A DNA stretch of 64,000 bases from Candidatus Eremiobacteraceae bacterium (GCA_036511855.1 DATCBN010000017.1:18413-82412); one strand, 5' to 3'; positions 7,501 through 15,367 are shown, numbered from the stretch's first letter. Notes: generated from the sequence alone by a model not told the origin. Numbers and translations are program-made.

Positions 7501-9696
7501 TCAGGGTGAAGGGCCGGGTGTTGGCGGTGACGCCTTTGGGCCCCCTGTGAAATCCATTATACCTTTGACTATTCCTGCCGCGATGCGGTCGAGGAACGCG
7601 GGTTGCTGCAGCATCGCACCGTCGTGCGAGTTGCTCAAGTACGCCGTTTCGACGAGCACCGCCGGCATCTGCGTATGCTTGATCACATAGAAGTCTTCTC
7701 GTTTGACGCCCGCGTCTAGGATGCCGTCAGCCGTCACGGTCTCATTCTCAACCGCCTGCGCGAAGAGTTTATCCGCGGGCCTCCAGTAGTATGTGGTTGT
7801 TCCGTTTGGCGCAGTAGATACCGACGAGTTGATATGAATGCTGACGAAAGCGGTGGCGCCCGCCGCATTCGCGACGTCGCAGCGGGCTTGCAGTTCTTGG
7901 CGGTCGATGCCGTTGGGATCGCCGACTTCGTAGTCGCCGTCGCGCGTCATGACGACTCGCCAGCCTAGCGCCTTCAATCGGCTTTGCACGATCTTGGAAA
8001 TCGTAAGGGTGAGATTTTTTTCGGTCAACCCGAGATCTGGATTGAGCGCGCCTGGATCGTTGCCGCCGTGGCCGGGATCGATGACGATCAAGTCTCCGTG
8101 AGTTGGCGCGGCGGGCTGCGGTGTCATGGAAGTCCCCGGAGACGGTTGAACCGCGACGGCGGCCGTGAGAAAACCGGTTCCGGCCATCGCTGCGTCGGGC
8201 GGCGGAGGCGCCGTCTCGATCTCGATACCGAGCTGATTCGTCGTGCCGGCGATCTGGCCCACGCGGATGTCTGTGCTGCGCGAGGGCGTTATCGATACGC
8301 GCACGACTTTATCCGGTGTGATAAAGTGTTGACTGACTTTCACCGAGTTGATGAAGTCGAGCTTCGAATCTATATCTTGTGCGGGGCCGACGAGGACTGC
8401 GTGATCGATGTCGAGCCAAAAGCGGTTGTCGGGATCGCCCAGCCGGTGCCATTCGAAGCTCACCGGACCGTCGAAGGTCAATGTTATGCGAGTTCCGGTG
8501 GGCACCTGAGCGACCGAGACGTCGGTGATTTTTTGATCGACGAATGGCCCGGCTGAAACCGATGGCGATGGTTCCGGCATCGGCTGCGCGGTGGCGACCG
8601 CGGCGCCTGACGACGTGTCCACAGGTTCCGGCAACGCGACCGGAGACGTCAGCGGTGACGGAGATATCGTTGACAACGGTTGAGCATGATCGGCTGCTGG
8701 TATCGTCGTCGCCGTCACGCCGATATTGCCCACCATCGTCACGGCGTTGGGCGTGGCGGCCGGCGCGTTCGTGCGCAACGCCGCCTCGCCTCGCGCAACG
8801 ACCAGGTCCATGCTCACGCTATCAGCGGAGCGATGCGCGGCGAACTTCGCTTTGCCGTCGAACGCGAGCGATAAAGTGGTCGTCGGGTAGCCGGGCGGTC
8901 CGCTTTCTGAAATCGTGGCGCCTAAGACAACCGCATCGTGTACGCCGAGGTTACGCGAAAGATCGGTGCCAAAGCCTGGGAACGACAATGTAAGCGTGCG
9001 TGCCGCTGTTTGCGCCGCGTACGCGCTCCTCCAGGCGATATGCGCCGAGCCTTGGACGTGAACGATGGTGCGCGCGCCGTCGCGATGGGCGGTCACAGAC
9101 TGGATCTGTGGCACGAACACATAGCCGCCGTGGAAACCGCGCACGCCGAGGCCAAGCGCTCGCGCGAGCGGCAGCAACGGCAAAAACAGATCGCCGTTGC
9201 TCGTGAACGGTGCGAACGGAATTGCGGTCGCCGAGCCGTTGACGGACACTGCGTTGCTGCCGACCGTGAAGGTGATCAGTTGGCCGTCTGCGCGCGTGAT
9301 CGCGACAAATCGCGTGCCCGGCTGCCAGGCCATGCGCGCAGATACCGCGTCGAGCATGGCGCGCAGACCGGAGTCGTGCGGGGTGACGACCGGATCGCCA
9401 AACGCAATGCTCAAGTGATCGAACGCGATCTGGCGGCCGGCGACCCACACTTGCGCCTGGCTTGCGCTCACCGTCGCAGCCGTCGCCGGCGCTGCCAACA
9501 TCGCAAGTACGAGCGCGATCTGTAGTAGGGCAGTGCGAATTAGGGCAGTGCGAATTAGGGCAGTGCGAATTAGGGCAGTCTGTACTAGGGCAAGCATCGC
9601 TTGCCCCGTCGTTCTTTGTACTAGGGCAAGCATCGCTTGCCCCTTCGTTTGTAGGAGGGCAAGCATCGCTTGCCCACGCCACTGAGTTGCCCTCAC
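7501..9696 (-). CDS. N-acetylmuramoyl-L-alanine amidase with AMIN domain and repeat-expanded signal peptide
   Basis: This secreted amidase cleaves the peptide from the glycan in peptidoglycan. An Amidase_3 domain starts near residue 535 with zinc ligands His543 (DPGHGG), Glu559 and His621 (SIHINSS) and catalytic Glu683 (VETAYLSN). Before it are an AMIN-type beta domain and a copper-amine-oxidase-like N-terminal region. The GTG at 9694-9696 overlaps the stop of the upstream gene as GTGA, supporting this start. Residues about 8-55 are translated from three 19-nt hairpin repeats and a 15-nt tandem repeat, all in frame, ahead of the hydrophobic core LLQIALVLAMLAAPATAA. Internal ATGs at residues 11, 22, 34 and 66 could be used instead. 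Its C-terminus is followed by murI. Confidence 0.9.
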   Translation of the reverse strand: MRATQWRGQAMLALLQTKGQAMLALVQRTTGQAMLALVQTALIRTALIRTALIRTALLQIALVLAMLAAPATAATVSASQAQVWVAGRQIAFDHLSIAFGDPVVTPHDSGLRAMLDAVSARMAWQPGTRFVAITRADGQLITFTVGSNAVSVNGSATAIPFAPFTSNGDLFLPLLPLARALGLGVRGFHGGYVFVPQIQSVTAHRDGARTIVHVQGSAHIAWRSAYAAQTAARTLTLSFPGFGTDLSRNLGVHDAVVLGATISESGPPGYPTTTLSLAFDGKAKFAAHRSADSVSMDLVVARGEAALRTNAPAATPNAVTMVGNIGVTATTIPAADHAQPLSTISPSPLTSPVALPEPVDTSSGAAVATAQPMPEPSPSVSAGPFVDQKITDVSVAQVPTGTRITLTFDGPVSFEWHRLGDPDNRFWLDIDHAVLVGPAQDIDSKLDFINSVKVSQHFITPDKVVRVSITPSRSTDIRVGQIAGTTNQLGIEIETAPPPPDAAMAGTGFLTAAVAVQPSPGTSMTPQPAAPTHGDLIVIDPGHGGNDPGALNPDLGLTEKNLTLTISKIVQSRLKALGWRVVMTRDGDYEVGDPNGIDRQELQARCDVANAAGATAFVSIHINSSVSTAPNGTTTYYWRPADKLFAQAVENETVTADGILDAGVKREDFYVIKHTQMPAVLVETAYLSNSHDGAMLQQPAFLDRIAAGIVKGIMDFTGGPKASPPTPGPSP
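9526..9580. repeat. 15-nt tandem repeat (TAGGGCAGTGCGAAT), 3.7 copies, inside the amidase signal region
   Basis: Three identical copies of TAGGGCAGTGCGAAT lie at 9526-9540, 9541-9555 and 9556-9570, and a partial copy runs to 9580. On the coding (minus) strand they encode repeats of TALIR. The 15-base period keeps the reading frame. TAGGGCA is shared with the neighbouring hairpin repeats, so this may have grown from one of them. Confidence 0.9.
9588..9675. repeat. Three copies of the 19-nt hairpin repeat inside a coding sequence
   Basis: GGGCAAGCATCGCTTGCCC occurs at 9588-9606, 9624-9642 and 9657-9675. Two copies are preceded by GTACTAG and one by GTAGGAG. On the minus strand each reads as GQAMLAL in the amidase N-terminus. 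This is the only site in the window where the family lies within a gene. Confidence 0.93.
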
Positions 9697-10220
9697 TGAG
9701 CAAATGTCTCCCGCGTGAGTGGCTCGTCAAGCTCCAGATGCCCGCCGGGCAGCGCCGCCTCGATGTGACCGTTTAAGCTGACTTGCACCGCGTTAACGCC
9801 CGGCAATTCGGTGAGCGTGTACGTCAGCGACTTGAAAAGGCCGGCCTCATCGCCCGCGCCGCCGGCGTAATGCTTGGCGATCGTCCCCGTCAGATCAACA
9901 TCAATCGTGGCCTCGTGCTGAATCGCGACGGCCCGGGTATCCGCCGGAAAAACGAGCAGTGCGGTTGTGGGCTCAGGCGGTCCGGATATCAGCTGCGAGA
10001 CGACATACTGCGCGAGCGCTGTGCCGGCGAGACCGCTCGCGGCTGTATAGTGCATCGCGACGAGCGAGTCGCTGCCTGCCTTACAATAGTATACTGTTAT
10101 CTGGTGTTGCGCCGGCTGCGACTGGCCGCTGCCGGTCGATTGCCCCCGGTGACCGCAACCTGAGAGCATGGAAAGCGCGGTGCATATCGCCATCGCGCGC
10201 AATAGACGACCCGACATCAT
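9693..10220 (-). CDS. GerMN-domain lipoprotein
   Basis: The 175-residue protein has a signal peptide ending in the lipobox MLSGC and then a GerMN-type domain: ITVYYCKAGSDSLVAMHY, a middle segment QYVVSQLISGPPEPTTALLVFPAD, and a C-terminal TYTLTELPGVNAVQVSLNG. GerMN domains are known from sporulation and germination lipoproteins and from other cell-envelope lipoproteins. Nothing here shows that this organism sporulates. AAGGAGGG at 10234-10241 lies 13 bases before the ATG at 10218-10220, and a second ATG follows directly. The stop overlaps the amidase start (GTGA), which ties it to wall metabolism. A longer frame to 10277 lacks a ribosome-binding site. Confidence 0.82.
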   Translation of the reverse strand: MMSGRLLRAMAICTALSMLSGCGHRGQSTGSGQSQPAQHQITVYYCKAGSDSLVAMHYTAASGLAGTALAQYVVSQLISGPPEPTTALLVFPADTRAVAIQHEATIDVDLTGTIAKHYAGGAGDEAGLFKSLTYTLTELPGVNAVQVSLNGHIEAALPGGHLELDEPLTRETFAQ

Positions 10221-10244
10221 GTCGATGAGATGACCCTCCTTGCC

Positions 10245-10260
10245 AAACAAACGTTTGTTT
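10245..10260. promoter_or_regulatory. Perfect 16-bp palindrome, candidate operator
   Basis: AAACAAACGTTTGTTT is a perfect inverted repeat just upstream of the ribosome-binding site of the GerMN-amidase-murI operon. Size and AT-rich arms with a central CG resemble operators of TetR-family repressors. No TetR gene is in the window, so the regulator is unknown. Confidence 0.45.
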
Positions 10261-10421
10261 TCGCGTTGGCATTTCAAGTCCTGTCCCGGACTAGGGTGGC
10301 ATGCGATGAAGCGCAGACCAATCCGCGGTGCACTTTCGAGTTTCTATCGTGCGGCGGAATTTCAACGGCCGCGCGCCCGTCCACTCCGCGCGAGCATCAG
10401 ACTTTTGCCAAGATATGATGG

Positions 10422-10724
10422 CTAGACTTGCCCTCCGCGCGACCTCGCTTCGCGTAATTCTGGTTCGATCGGCCACTCCGAAAACGCGAAATAGCACACG
10501 ACGAAAAGATTCGCCAGCGGAATCAGCATGAGCAGACTTCCTGCTCCCGGGAATCCCGCTTTTTCCGCGATCCTCCAATTAATGACAAGACTCAAGATGA
10601 GCAGCACGATGCAAAATACTATCCAGAACAATCCGAATGCGGCGAAGGCGCCGGCCATTGCGCGTGCTTGCGCATCGTCACTGGCATTGGCGAACATCAG
10701 GACAGGTAGTGGGCTTGAAAACAT
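10422..10724 (-). CDS. Small two-helix membrane protein
   Basis: The 100-residue protein has a hydrophobic helix at about 24-48 (AFGLFWIVFCIVLLILSLVI), a loop WRIAEKAGFPGAGS and a second helix LLMLIPLANLFVVCYFAF, ending in a charged tail. The loop followed by a LIP-type helix resembles small inner-membrane proteins of the DUF5684 kind. No catalytic residue stands out, and its job is unknown. It stands alone, divergent from the reductase gene at 10843. A moderately convincing real gene judged by its protein-like composition. Confidence 0.6.
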   Translation of the reverse strand: MFSSPLPVLMFANASDDAQARAMAGAFAAFGLFWIVFCIVLLILSLVINWRIAEKAGFPGAGSLLMLIPLANLFVVCYFAFSEWPIEPELREARSRGGQV

Positions 10725-10795
10725 GCCGTACCTCTTTCGGGAGATTCTGCCGGAAATACCGTCTTCTTGCTTATCGGCGCATTACTTCAGAAGCT

Positions 10796-10824
10796 TTGAC
10801 ACCCGCCAAGTAATGGTTTAAACC
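10796..10824 (+). promoter_or_regulatory. Candidate sigma70-type promoter for the RibD-like reductase
   Basis: TTGACA at 10796-10801 matches the -35 consensus exactly. A weak -10 candidate, TAAACC, follows at 10819-10824 after a 17-base spacer. This would give a very short leader before the start at 10843. Confidence 0.3.
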
Positions 10825-10842
10825 GCGTTGAAGGTGATGCGC

Positions 10843-11382
10843 ATGCGGAAGATCATCGAGTCCACCTTAGTATCGCTCGACGGCGTCATTGAAGACCCGG
10901 CGATCTGGGCCGGGGATTACTTAGACGACGCTTTCCAAAAGGGTGCTCTGGAGCGGCTGATAGATACCGACGCGATGTTGATGGGGCGACGGACTTACCA
11001 GCTGCTCGCTAGGGATTGGGCCGCTCAAAGCGGCGATTTTGCCGACAGGATCAACGGAATCCGAAAATATGTCTTCTCGTCGACGATGGGAAAAGCAGAT
11101 TGGAATAATTCGATCATCATAAAGAGCGACGCGGTGGATGAGGTGCGCAAGCTCAAGCAGCAGGCCGGGCCAGACCTCGCCGTATATGGCCATGGTCGTT
11201 TCGCACAGGCGCTACTGGAATGCGGCTTGCTCGACGAAATGCGGCTGTCGGTCTTTCCGCTCATTGTGGGCAACGGACAGTTGCTCTTCTGCGAAGGCAA
11301 AAGGACACCGCTTCAGTTGATTGACGCGCAGAGCTTACCGACCGGTGTCGTCGTCGTGCGCTATAAGCCCGAAACAAATTAA
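10843..11382 (+). CDS. Dihydrofolate reductase / RibD C-terminal family protein
   Basis: The 179-residue protein starts MRKIIESTLVSLDGVIEDP, the usual opening of the DHFR-like RibD_C superfamily, and contains MLMGRRTYQLLA near residue 45, a KYVFSSTM segment and VYGHGRFAQALLECGLLDEM, where family members bind NAD(P)H. Members reduce pteridine- or pyrimidinone-like substrates, but most stand-alone copies are uncharacterised. GAAGGTG lies about eight bases before the chosen ATG; an ATG at 10837 is also possible. It is a single-gene unit. Confidence 0.85.
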   Translation: MRKIIESTLVSLDGVIEDPAIWAGDYLDDAFQKGALERLIDTDAMLMGRRTYQLLARDWAAQSGDFADRINGIRKYVFSSTMGKADWNNSIIIKSDAVDEVRKLKQQAGPDLAVYGHGRFAQALLECGLLDEMRLSVFPLIVGNGQLLFCEGKRTPLQLIDAQSLPTGVVVVRYKPETN

Positions 11383-11452
11383 GCAATGGCAGCCCGCTCC
11401 GCAGCGGGGCTCCTGCGGTTCGCTTATCCGAATATCGACTTGACGCGCGTGA

Positions 11453-11605
11453 TTGACGACAATCCGCGCACTAGGGGAATCCGTAGATCACTTCATGCGA
11501 ACGATGACTCATCGCGGCTATTCGCAAGATGAGATATTGAGCGTGCTGGTCACACCGCCGAAGTTAAAGTTCGTTCGGACCTCAGGCAACTTATTGAGTT
11601 GCTAG
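11453..11605 (+). CDS. Possible small ORF or relic, weakly DUF4258-like
   Basis: A frame from a TTG at 11453 to a TAG at 11603-11605 gives 50 residues including DHFMRTMTHRGYSQDEILSV and then LVTPPKLKFVRT. The pattern of a His, then RGYS.DEI and a Pro-rich turn recalls DUF4258-type toxins, but it is too short to be sure. No clear ribosome-binding site is visible. An ATG at 11504 would give a still shorter product. It may be the tail of a decayed gene; the upstream 11383-11450 shows nothing else except a weak stem at 11395-11410. Confidence 0.2.
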   Translation: MTTIRALGESVDHFMRTMTHRGYSQDEILSVLVTPPKLKFVRTSGNLLSC

Positions 11606-11980
11606 GTAGGCCTTCGATGCGAGCGAGTTCGCGTCGGTAACCGTTACGATTACGCTGGCGCACGGGCCGGCCGTTCTGGTCACGGTGAATTGACTCGTCG
11701 AACTTCCGACCGGCGAGACACTTATGCACTGCGTGCCCTGGGTTACTGTCGCCGAGAAACCGCCCGAATAGCGCAACTCGGATGCGGTCAGCGTCGTCGT
11801 CGGATCGGAGAGGGTCAATACTATCGGAGACTGTGGCGACGACCCGGGGGTCAGGACGAGGAGATGTTTTGCGGGCCCAATGATCGGTGGGCCATAGAAG
11901 GCGGGCGCGCAACCACAAAGCAAGGTGGCGATTCCCACTGACAGCGCAATAGTCTTGACGTACTCCGTCTTTCGATCCAC
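11591..11980 (-). CDS. Hypothetical lipoprotein, Ser/Thr-rich
   Basis: The 129-residue product has a short signal peptide with lipobox LLCGC around residue 24 and a mature part rich in Thr, Ser and Val (SPIVLTLSDPTTTLTASEL, then QFTVTRTAGPCASVIVTVTD), suggesting a small beta-sandwich exposed at the cell surface. Two mature cysteines could form a disulfide. I do not recognise a family. It is a single gene transcribed toward the reductase gene. Confidence 0.55.
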   Translation of the reverse strand: MDRKTEYVKTIALSVGIATLLCGCAPAFYGPPIIGPAKHLLVLTPGSSPQSPIVLTLSDPTTTLTASELRYSGGFSATVTQGTQCISVSPVGSSTSQFTVTRTAGPCASVIVTVTDANSLASKAYLATQ

Positions 11981-12146
11981 CGCAATCGTTCCTTCCTTTG
12001 TCTTGCGACGGTACGACTAAGCCTCAAGTAGGTTCTAGAGCGATTCGTCGATCAATTAGTCCAAGCCTATTCAGAAGTCCAGCTCACCTTCCTTAGCATT
12101 CGATTTGCGCGCAAAGGTTCACCGCCTGAGCGTCAAAGTGAGGCTG

Positions 12147-12254
12147 ATGATCCGAGCGAGCGCACTATCGATGTTCGCTATTGTCTGAGCCGGTGCCGCG
12201 CTTGCAGCCTGCGGGGCGTCTGGTCTCGGGCCGGGCATTCCATCGCCGAAGGTC
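12147..12254 (+). pseudogene. Lipoprotein signal-peptide region of the propeller gene, broken by an in-frame TGA
   Basis: In frame with the downstream propeller ORF, an ATG at 12147 (after AGTGAGG) opens MIRASALSMFAIV, then TGA at 12186-12188, then AGAALAACGASGLGPG. Without the stop this is a complete lipoprotein signal peptide with lipobox LAAC. TGA ends many genes here, so it is not recoded in this organism. The stop is therefore a real nonsense mutation, a sequencing error, or a site of readthrough. Confidence 0.75.
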
Positions 12255-13118
12255 GTGACACTCTACGCTCTTGGCGCAGATACCGGACCCACCGGCATTG
12301 TCGATGGACCTGACGGCGCGATTTGGTTCACCGATTTTGATGCGAATTCGATAGGCCGCATCACGAGCGGAGGCACGATCACCAATTATGCGCTCTCGAC
12401 AGGCGCCGCGCCATCGGCCCTCGTCAGCGACGGCAACGACGCACTGTGGTTCACCGAATATGGCGCCGGTAAGATCGGGCGCATCGCGACGAACGGAACG
12501 CTAACGGAGCATCCGTTACCAAGTTCCTCGAGCCAACCCAACGCGATCGTGGCGGGACCGGATGGGGCGTTTTGGTTCACCGAGCAGCGCGGCCAGGCGA
12601 TCGGGCGAATGACGACAGGCGGCGCACTGACGGAATATCCGCTCAATCCCAACAGTAATGCCGGCCCGATCACCGTAGGACCTGACGGCGCGCTGTGGTT
12701 CTGCGAAATAGGCTCAAACCAAATCGGACGCATCACGATGACCGGCACGATAACGAAATTTGCGGTTCCGACGGCGTCCAGTTTTCCGTGGGGTATCGCA
12801 TCCGGATCGGACGGCGTGCTCTGGTTCGCCGAGCACAATTTCTCGAAAATCGGACGCATCACGGTCGATGGAAGCGTAACGGAATTTCCGCTGCCATCGG
12901 GCATCACGCTTCCGGAGGCGATGATGGCCCGAGGAGGATTGATTTGGTTTCTCTATGATGGCGGAATCGGGCGCATTCAGCCCGACGGACATGTTACTTC
13001 TTCCGCCGTCGCTTCCGTCGACACGAATTCGCTGAACGCCATCGCTCAAGGTCCCGGTGGTGCGACGTGGTTCACCGAACGCCTGAGCAACGCCATCGGG
13101 CGCATCTCGCTTCCGTAG
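12255..13118 (+). CDS. Streptogramin lyase (Vgb)-like beta-propeller protein, signal peptide interrupted
   Basis: The open part runs from a GTG at 12255 to 13118 (287 residues) and contains about six propeller blades of the pattern GPDGA.WFTE....IGRIT..G.I.EY.L, as in virginiamycin B lyase and its many uncharacterised secreted relatives. In Vgb the histidines near the fifth and sixth blades are catalytic. Equivalent residues are not obvious here, so antibiotic cleavage should not be assumed. The blades are intact with no frameshift, which argues that the upstream TGA is recent. Expressed from the GTG, it would lack a signal peptide and stay in the cytoplasm. It stands alone. Confidence 0.8.
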   Translation: MTLYALGADTGPTGIVDGPDGAIWFTDFDANSIGRITSGGTITNYALSTGAAPSALVSDGNDALWFTEYGAGKIGRIATNGTLTEHPLPSSSSQPNAIVAGPDGAFWFTEQRGQAIGRMTTGGALTEYPLNPNSNAGPITVGPDGALWFCEIGSNQIGRITMTGTITKFAVPTASSFPWGIASGSDGVLWFAEHNFSKIGRITVDGSVTEFPLPSGITLPEAMMARGGLIWFLYDGGIGRIQPDGHVTSSAVASVDTNSLNAIAQGPGGATWFTERLSNAIGRISLP

Positions 13119-13161
13119 CCGAGTATCGGGATAAACTTCACCAAGAAAAGCCGTTGAGTCG

Positions 13162-13206
13162 ACGTCTATAAGACGTATTGCCGTCCCACACATTGTAAGG
13201 GGCGGC
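13162..13206. other. Two short stem-loops downstream of the propeller gene
   Basis: ACGTCT-ATA-AGACGT (13162-13176) and GCCGTCCC...GGGGCGGC (about 13180-13206) can each form a stem. Neither is followed by a good T-run. They could end propeller transcription or structure the leader of the next gene. No known riboswitch consensus was recognised. Confidence 0.25.
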
Positions 13207-13289
13207 AAGACGCCTTCGCACGCTGGGGGCACGCCAGGGTCGTAAGATAGCCCTAACCGCCGGCGGGTCCTGCGGCAAGGAGCAAACAA

Positions 13290-13499
13290 ATGCAGAATCT
13301 TACGAGCAGCCGTGCGATCGTTGTGGTTACCATCGCATCTCTCGGAGCCGGAATCTTCTTTATCCAGCCCGTGCGCGCCGCCATCGATGCAGCGATGAGC
13401 TGCTCATTGACGACTGCGTGTCTGCAGTGGACGAACAGCTCGAACGGCAACGCGATACGCGGCACCTCCGACGGCGGAAATGCGTTCAGCCTTAGCTGA
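13290..13499 (+). CDS. Small secreted protein, N-terminal fragment of a deleted surface protein
   Basis: An ATG with AAGGAG eight bases upstream opens a 69-residue protein with a signal peptide (IVVVTIASLGAGIFFIQPVRA) and then CSLTTACLQWTNSSNGNAIRGTSDGGNAFSL before a TGA. The ending looks like the beginning of a repeat-rich passenger domain. The C-terminal part of such a protein follows in another frame from 13480, so this is most likely the left piece of a gene that suffered an internal deletion. It could still be translated as a short exported peptide. Confidence 0.55.
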   Translation: MQNLTSSRAIVVVTIASLGAGIFFIQPVRAAIDAAMSCSLTTACLQWTNSSNGNAIRGTSDGGNAFSLS

Positions 13500-13848
13500 G
13501 TACGCGCCGCGCGAAACCGTGCCGACGATGGAGGACCTCGGAGAAGGGCAATTGACAAGGGGCCGCGCTGTCGTCACGCTCGAGACGAGATTCGCAAGCG
13601 CAATCGACCAGCATGCTAACTACCTGGTTTTCCTCACGCCCGAGGGCGATTGTCGCGGCCTGTACGTCGCACAAAAAACTGGGTCCGCCTTCACCGTGCA
13701 AGAGTTGCAAGGTGGACAATCGACGCTCCAATTCGATTATCGGATCGTCGCGAAGCCATACCGCGATGACGCGTCTCGCCTGCCGATGACTGACGTGCGT
13801 CCGTCGACACTCCCGCGGCATCGACGCACCGGGGATGGTAAGATTTAG
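13480..13848 (+). pseudogene. C-terminal fragment of a secreted beta-rich protein, frameshifted relative to 13290
   Basis: The frame opens with AEYAPRETVPTMEDLGEG and continues through YLVFLTPEGDCRGLYVAQKT and FDYRIVAKPYRDD. From memory, this resembles the C-terminal module that ends large secreted proteins in Acidobacteria- and Eremiobacterota-like genomes. There is no ribosome-binding site or signal peptide of its own, and it overlaps the upstream fragment by 20 bases in a different frame. I read the two pieces as the ends of one gene joined by a frame-breaking internal deletion. Confidence 0.5.
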
Positions 13849-13873
13849 TGACGCTTATGGAATGCTGGGTTCA

Positions 13874-14227
13874 TGGTGGAGGCGACCGGAGTTGAACCGG
13901 TGTCCGAGAAGACCCCCACGAAGGCATCTACAAGCTTAGCTCAGGCTTTGATCTCGCGGCTCCGTACGCTCCCGAGCGAGCTTACCGAAACCGCCAACCC
14001 CGATTTGAGTTCCCGCGCTCGTCGTGGTCCCCGAGCGAAGTAGCCGTCTTGTTTGACATCCGCGGGCCCGTGCCGGCGCCGTTGCCCCCCGGACGTAGTA
14101 GCCTAAGTTAGGCTGCTAGTGCGTATTCGCTGTTCGCGTTTATACGTTTTCCGATCGTTTAAGGAGGGCTCGGAACTCCGCTTGCTTCCTTCGCCTGGGC
14201 ACAGCCCGTCGAGACCGTGACGCCCCC
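13874..14227 (-). ncRNA. ssrA: Transfer-messenger RNA (tmRNA)
   Basis: On the minus strand the RNA begins GGGGGCGTCACGGTCTCGAC and ends GGTTCAACTCCGGTCGCCTCC then ACCA, with the CCA encoded. The 5' GGGGGCG pairs with CGCCTCC to form the acceptor stem. A T-arm-like GGTTCAACTCC is near the 3' end. The tag frame is at 14108-14137: GCG AAC AGC GAA TAC GCA CTA GCA GCC then TAA, giving ANSEYALAA, with a hairpin around the stop as usual. It rescues stalled ribosomes together with SmpB, which is not in this window. Confidence 0.96.
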
Positions 14228-14251
14228 ATGCAAGGCCATTATACCATGACT

Positions 14252-15367
14252 TCACTGCCAAATGAAGCCGTGCCATAGGCCCCCGCCGGTTTCGGTGAAG
14301 CTCCCAACGATTCGGCCAAGGTGATCAATTCCTGCTGGGGTGGTCGACTGGGCGCCCGGAACCGAAATGCTCGTCAGGCCACCGTGTGGACCACGCAGAA
14401 ATCCAAGCGCGGGCGCAAAGAGTCCGCTATTCCCGCTCCATCCGGTTACTTGACCCCGGTCGTTGATCTTCGCCGGGAAAGTATAGGCGGCATTCGGGAT
14501 GGTGAAAATCTTGAGACGCCCGTCTGAGCTTCGCACAAAGCCATCCGTGCCCGCCGGAGTTGCCTCTAAGCCAAAGAACCCGGTGATCAGGCCACTGGAA
14601 TTGATGGATATCGGATCGATAGCACCACTATCGGCCCATGTCATCGGTATATCGAATGCTTTTATGGTACCGTCAGAAAAGCGCTCATAGCCATGCTGCC
14701 CGCTTGCGTCGAAGAAGCTCCCCGTCACGTCGCCGTGACTATTGATGCCATACGCGTCAGTGCCGGAATTCGGCTGCGTGCCGGCACCCGGGGCATCAAA
14801 AACTGCTATAGAACCGTCGCGAAGTCGAACAAAGCCGTGATAGACCGCATTCGAGTCGGCAAAGTAACCAGCAACATCGCCGCCGTCATTGATGTCGAAG
14901 ACTCGGGTGTACGAGGCGCCTGGTGGGCTGAAAATCGTATACGCGCCGTCCGGTGCCCGCACAAACCCTTGATCGCCTGAATATCCGGCGATTTCGCCGG
15001 CGCTGTTCATTGCCGTGACGAATGTTTGAGACAGTCCCGGTGGGTTGATAACTGTAACGTCGCCGTTTTGTGCGCGTAAAAAGCCCTGGTTGCCGCCGGG
15101 ATTGCCGGCGAAGGTGCCCGCCACGTCGCCCGCGTCGTCAATAGCGTATGGGAAAGTCCCCAGGGTGGCACCTGGAACATCGAATGCCGTGTAGGAATGT
15201 CCATCGCGCCAAACGATCGTTTCCTTCGCGATGAGTGAGGATCGCTGACCATGCGGCATCGCAGGAACAAAGCCACCGCTATCGGTGGCTCGCGGCACGG
15301 CCGAGCAAGACACGCTCAAAAGAGCGACACAGACACCGGCTGATGTCAGTCGTATGAAGTCGTGCAA
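14252..15367 (-). CDS. HAF-repeat lipoprotein
   Basis: The 371-residue product has a signal peptide with lipobox-like LLSVSC at about residues 17-22 and then seven to eight repeats of the pattern G.INSHGDVTG.F.D..G..GF.R..DG....FD.PGA, as in the extracellular HAF repeat family. Such repeats form a beta-propeller-like surface domain of unknown function. No enzymatic motif is seen. It lies just downstream of tmRNA on the same strand and ends 24 bases before the tmRNA 5' end, so tmRNA probably has its own promoter inside the 3' part of this gene or may be cotranscribed. Confidence 0.75.
   Translation of the reverse strand: MHDFIRLTSAGVCVALLSVSCSAVPRATDSGGFVPAMPHGQRSSLIAKETIVWRDGHSYTAFDVPGATLGTFPYAIDDAGDVAGTFAGNPGGNQGFLRAQNGDVTVINPPGLSQTFVTAMNSAGEIAGYSGDQGFVRAPDGAYTIFSPPGASYTRVFDINDGGDVAGYFADSNAVYHGFVRLRDGSIAVFDAPGAGTQPNSGTDAYGINSHGDVTGSFFDASGQHGYERFSDGTIKAFDIPMTWADSGAIDPISINSSGLITGFFGLEATPAGTDGFVRSSDGRLKIFTIPNAAYTFPAKINDRGQVTGWSGNSGLFAPALGFLRGPHGGLTSISVPGAQSTTPAGIDHLGRIVGSFTETGGGLWHGFIWQ

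Noticed and set aside
9526..9675. A CRISPR array
   Set aside because: Repeats are short, unequally spaced and palindromic, without unique spacers of uniform length, and there are no cas genes.
11386..11533. A gene starting with an ATG at 11386 in the gap after the RibD-like gene
   Set aside because: The frame lacks a ribosome-binding site and protein-like composition; the other frame (11453-11605) is slightly better but still weak.
12186..12188. TGA as a sense codon
   Set aside because: TGA clearly terminates many genes here (for example dppD, mutL, miaB and murI-region genes), so code reassignment is not tenable.
13180..13206. A riboswitch in front of the secreted-protein fragment
   Set aside because: A stem exists, but none of the conserved consensus boxes I know (c-di-GMP, cobalamin, TPP, glycine) were found.
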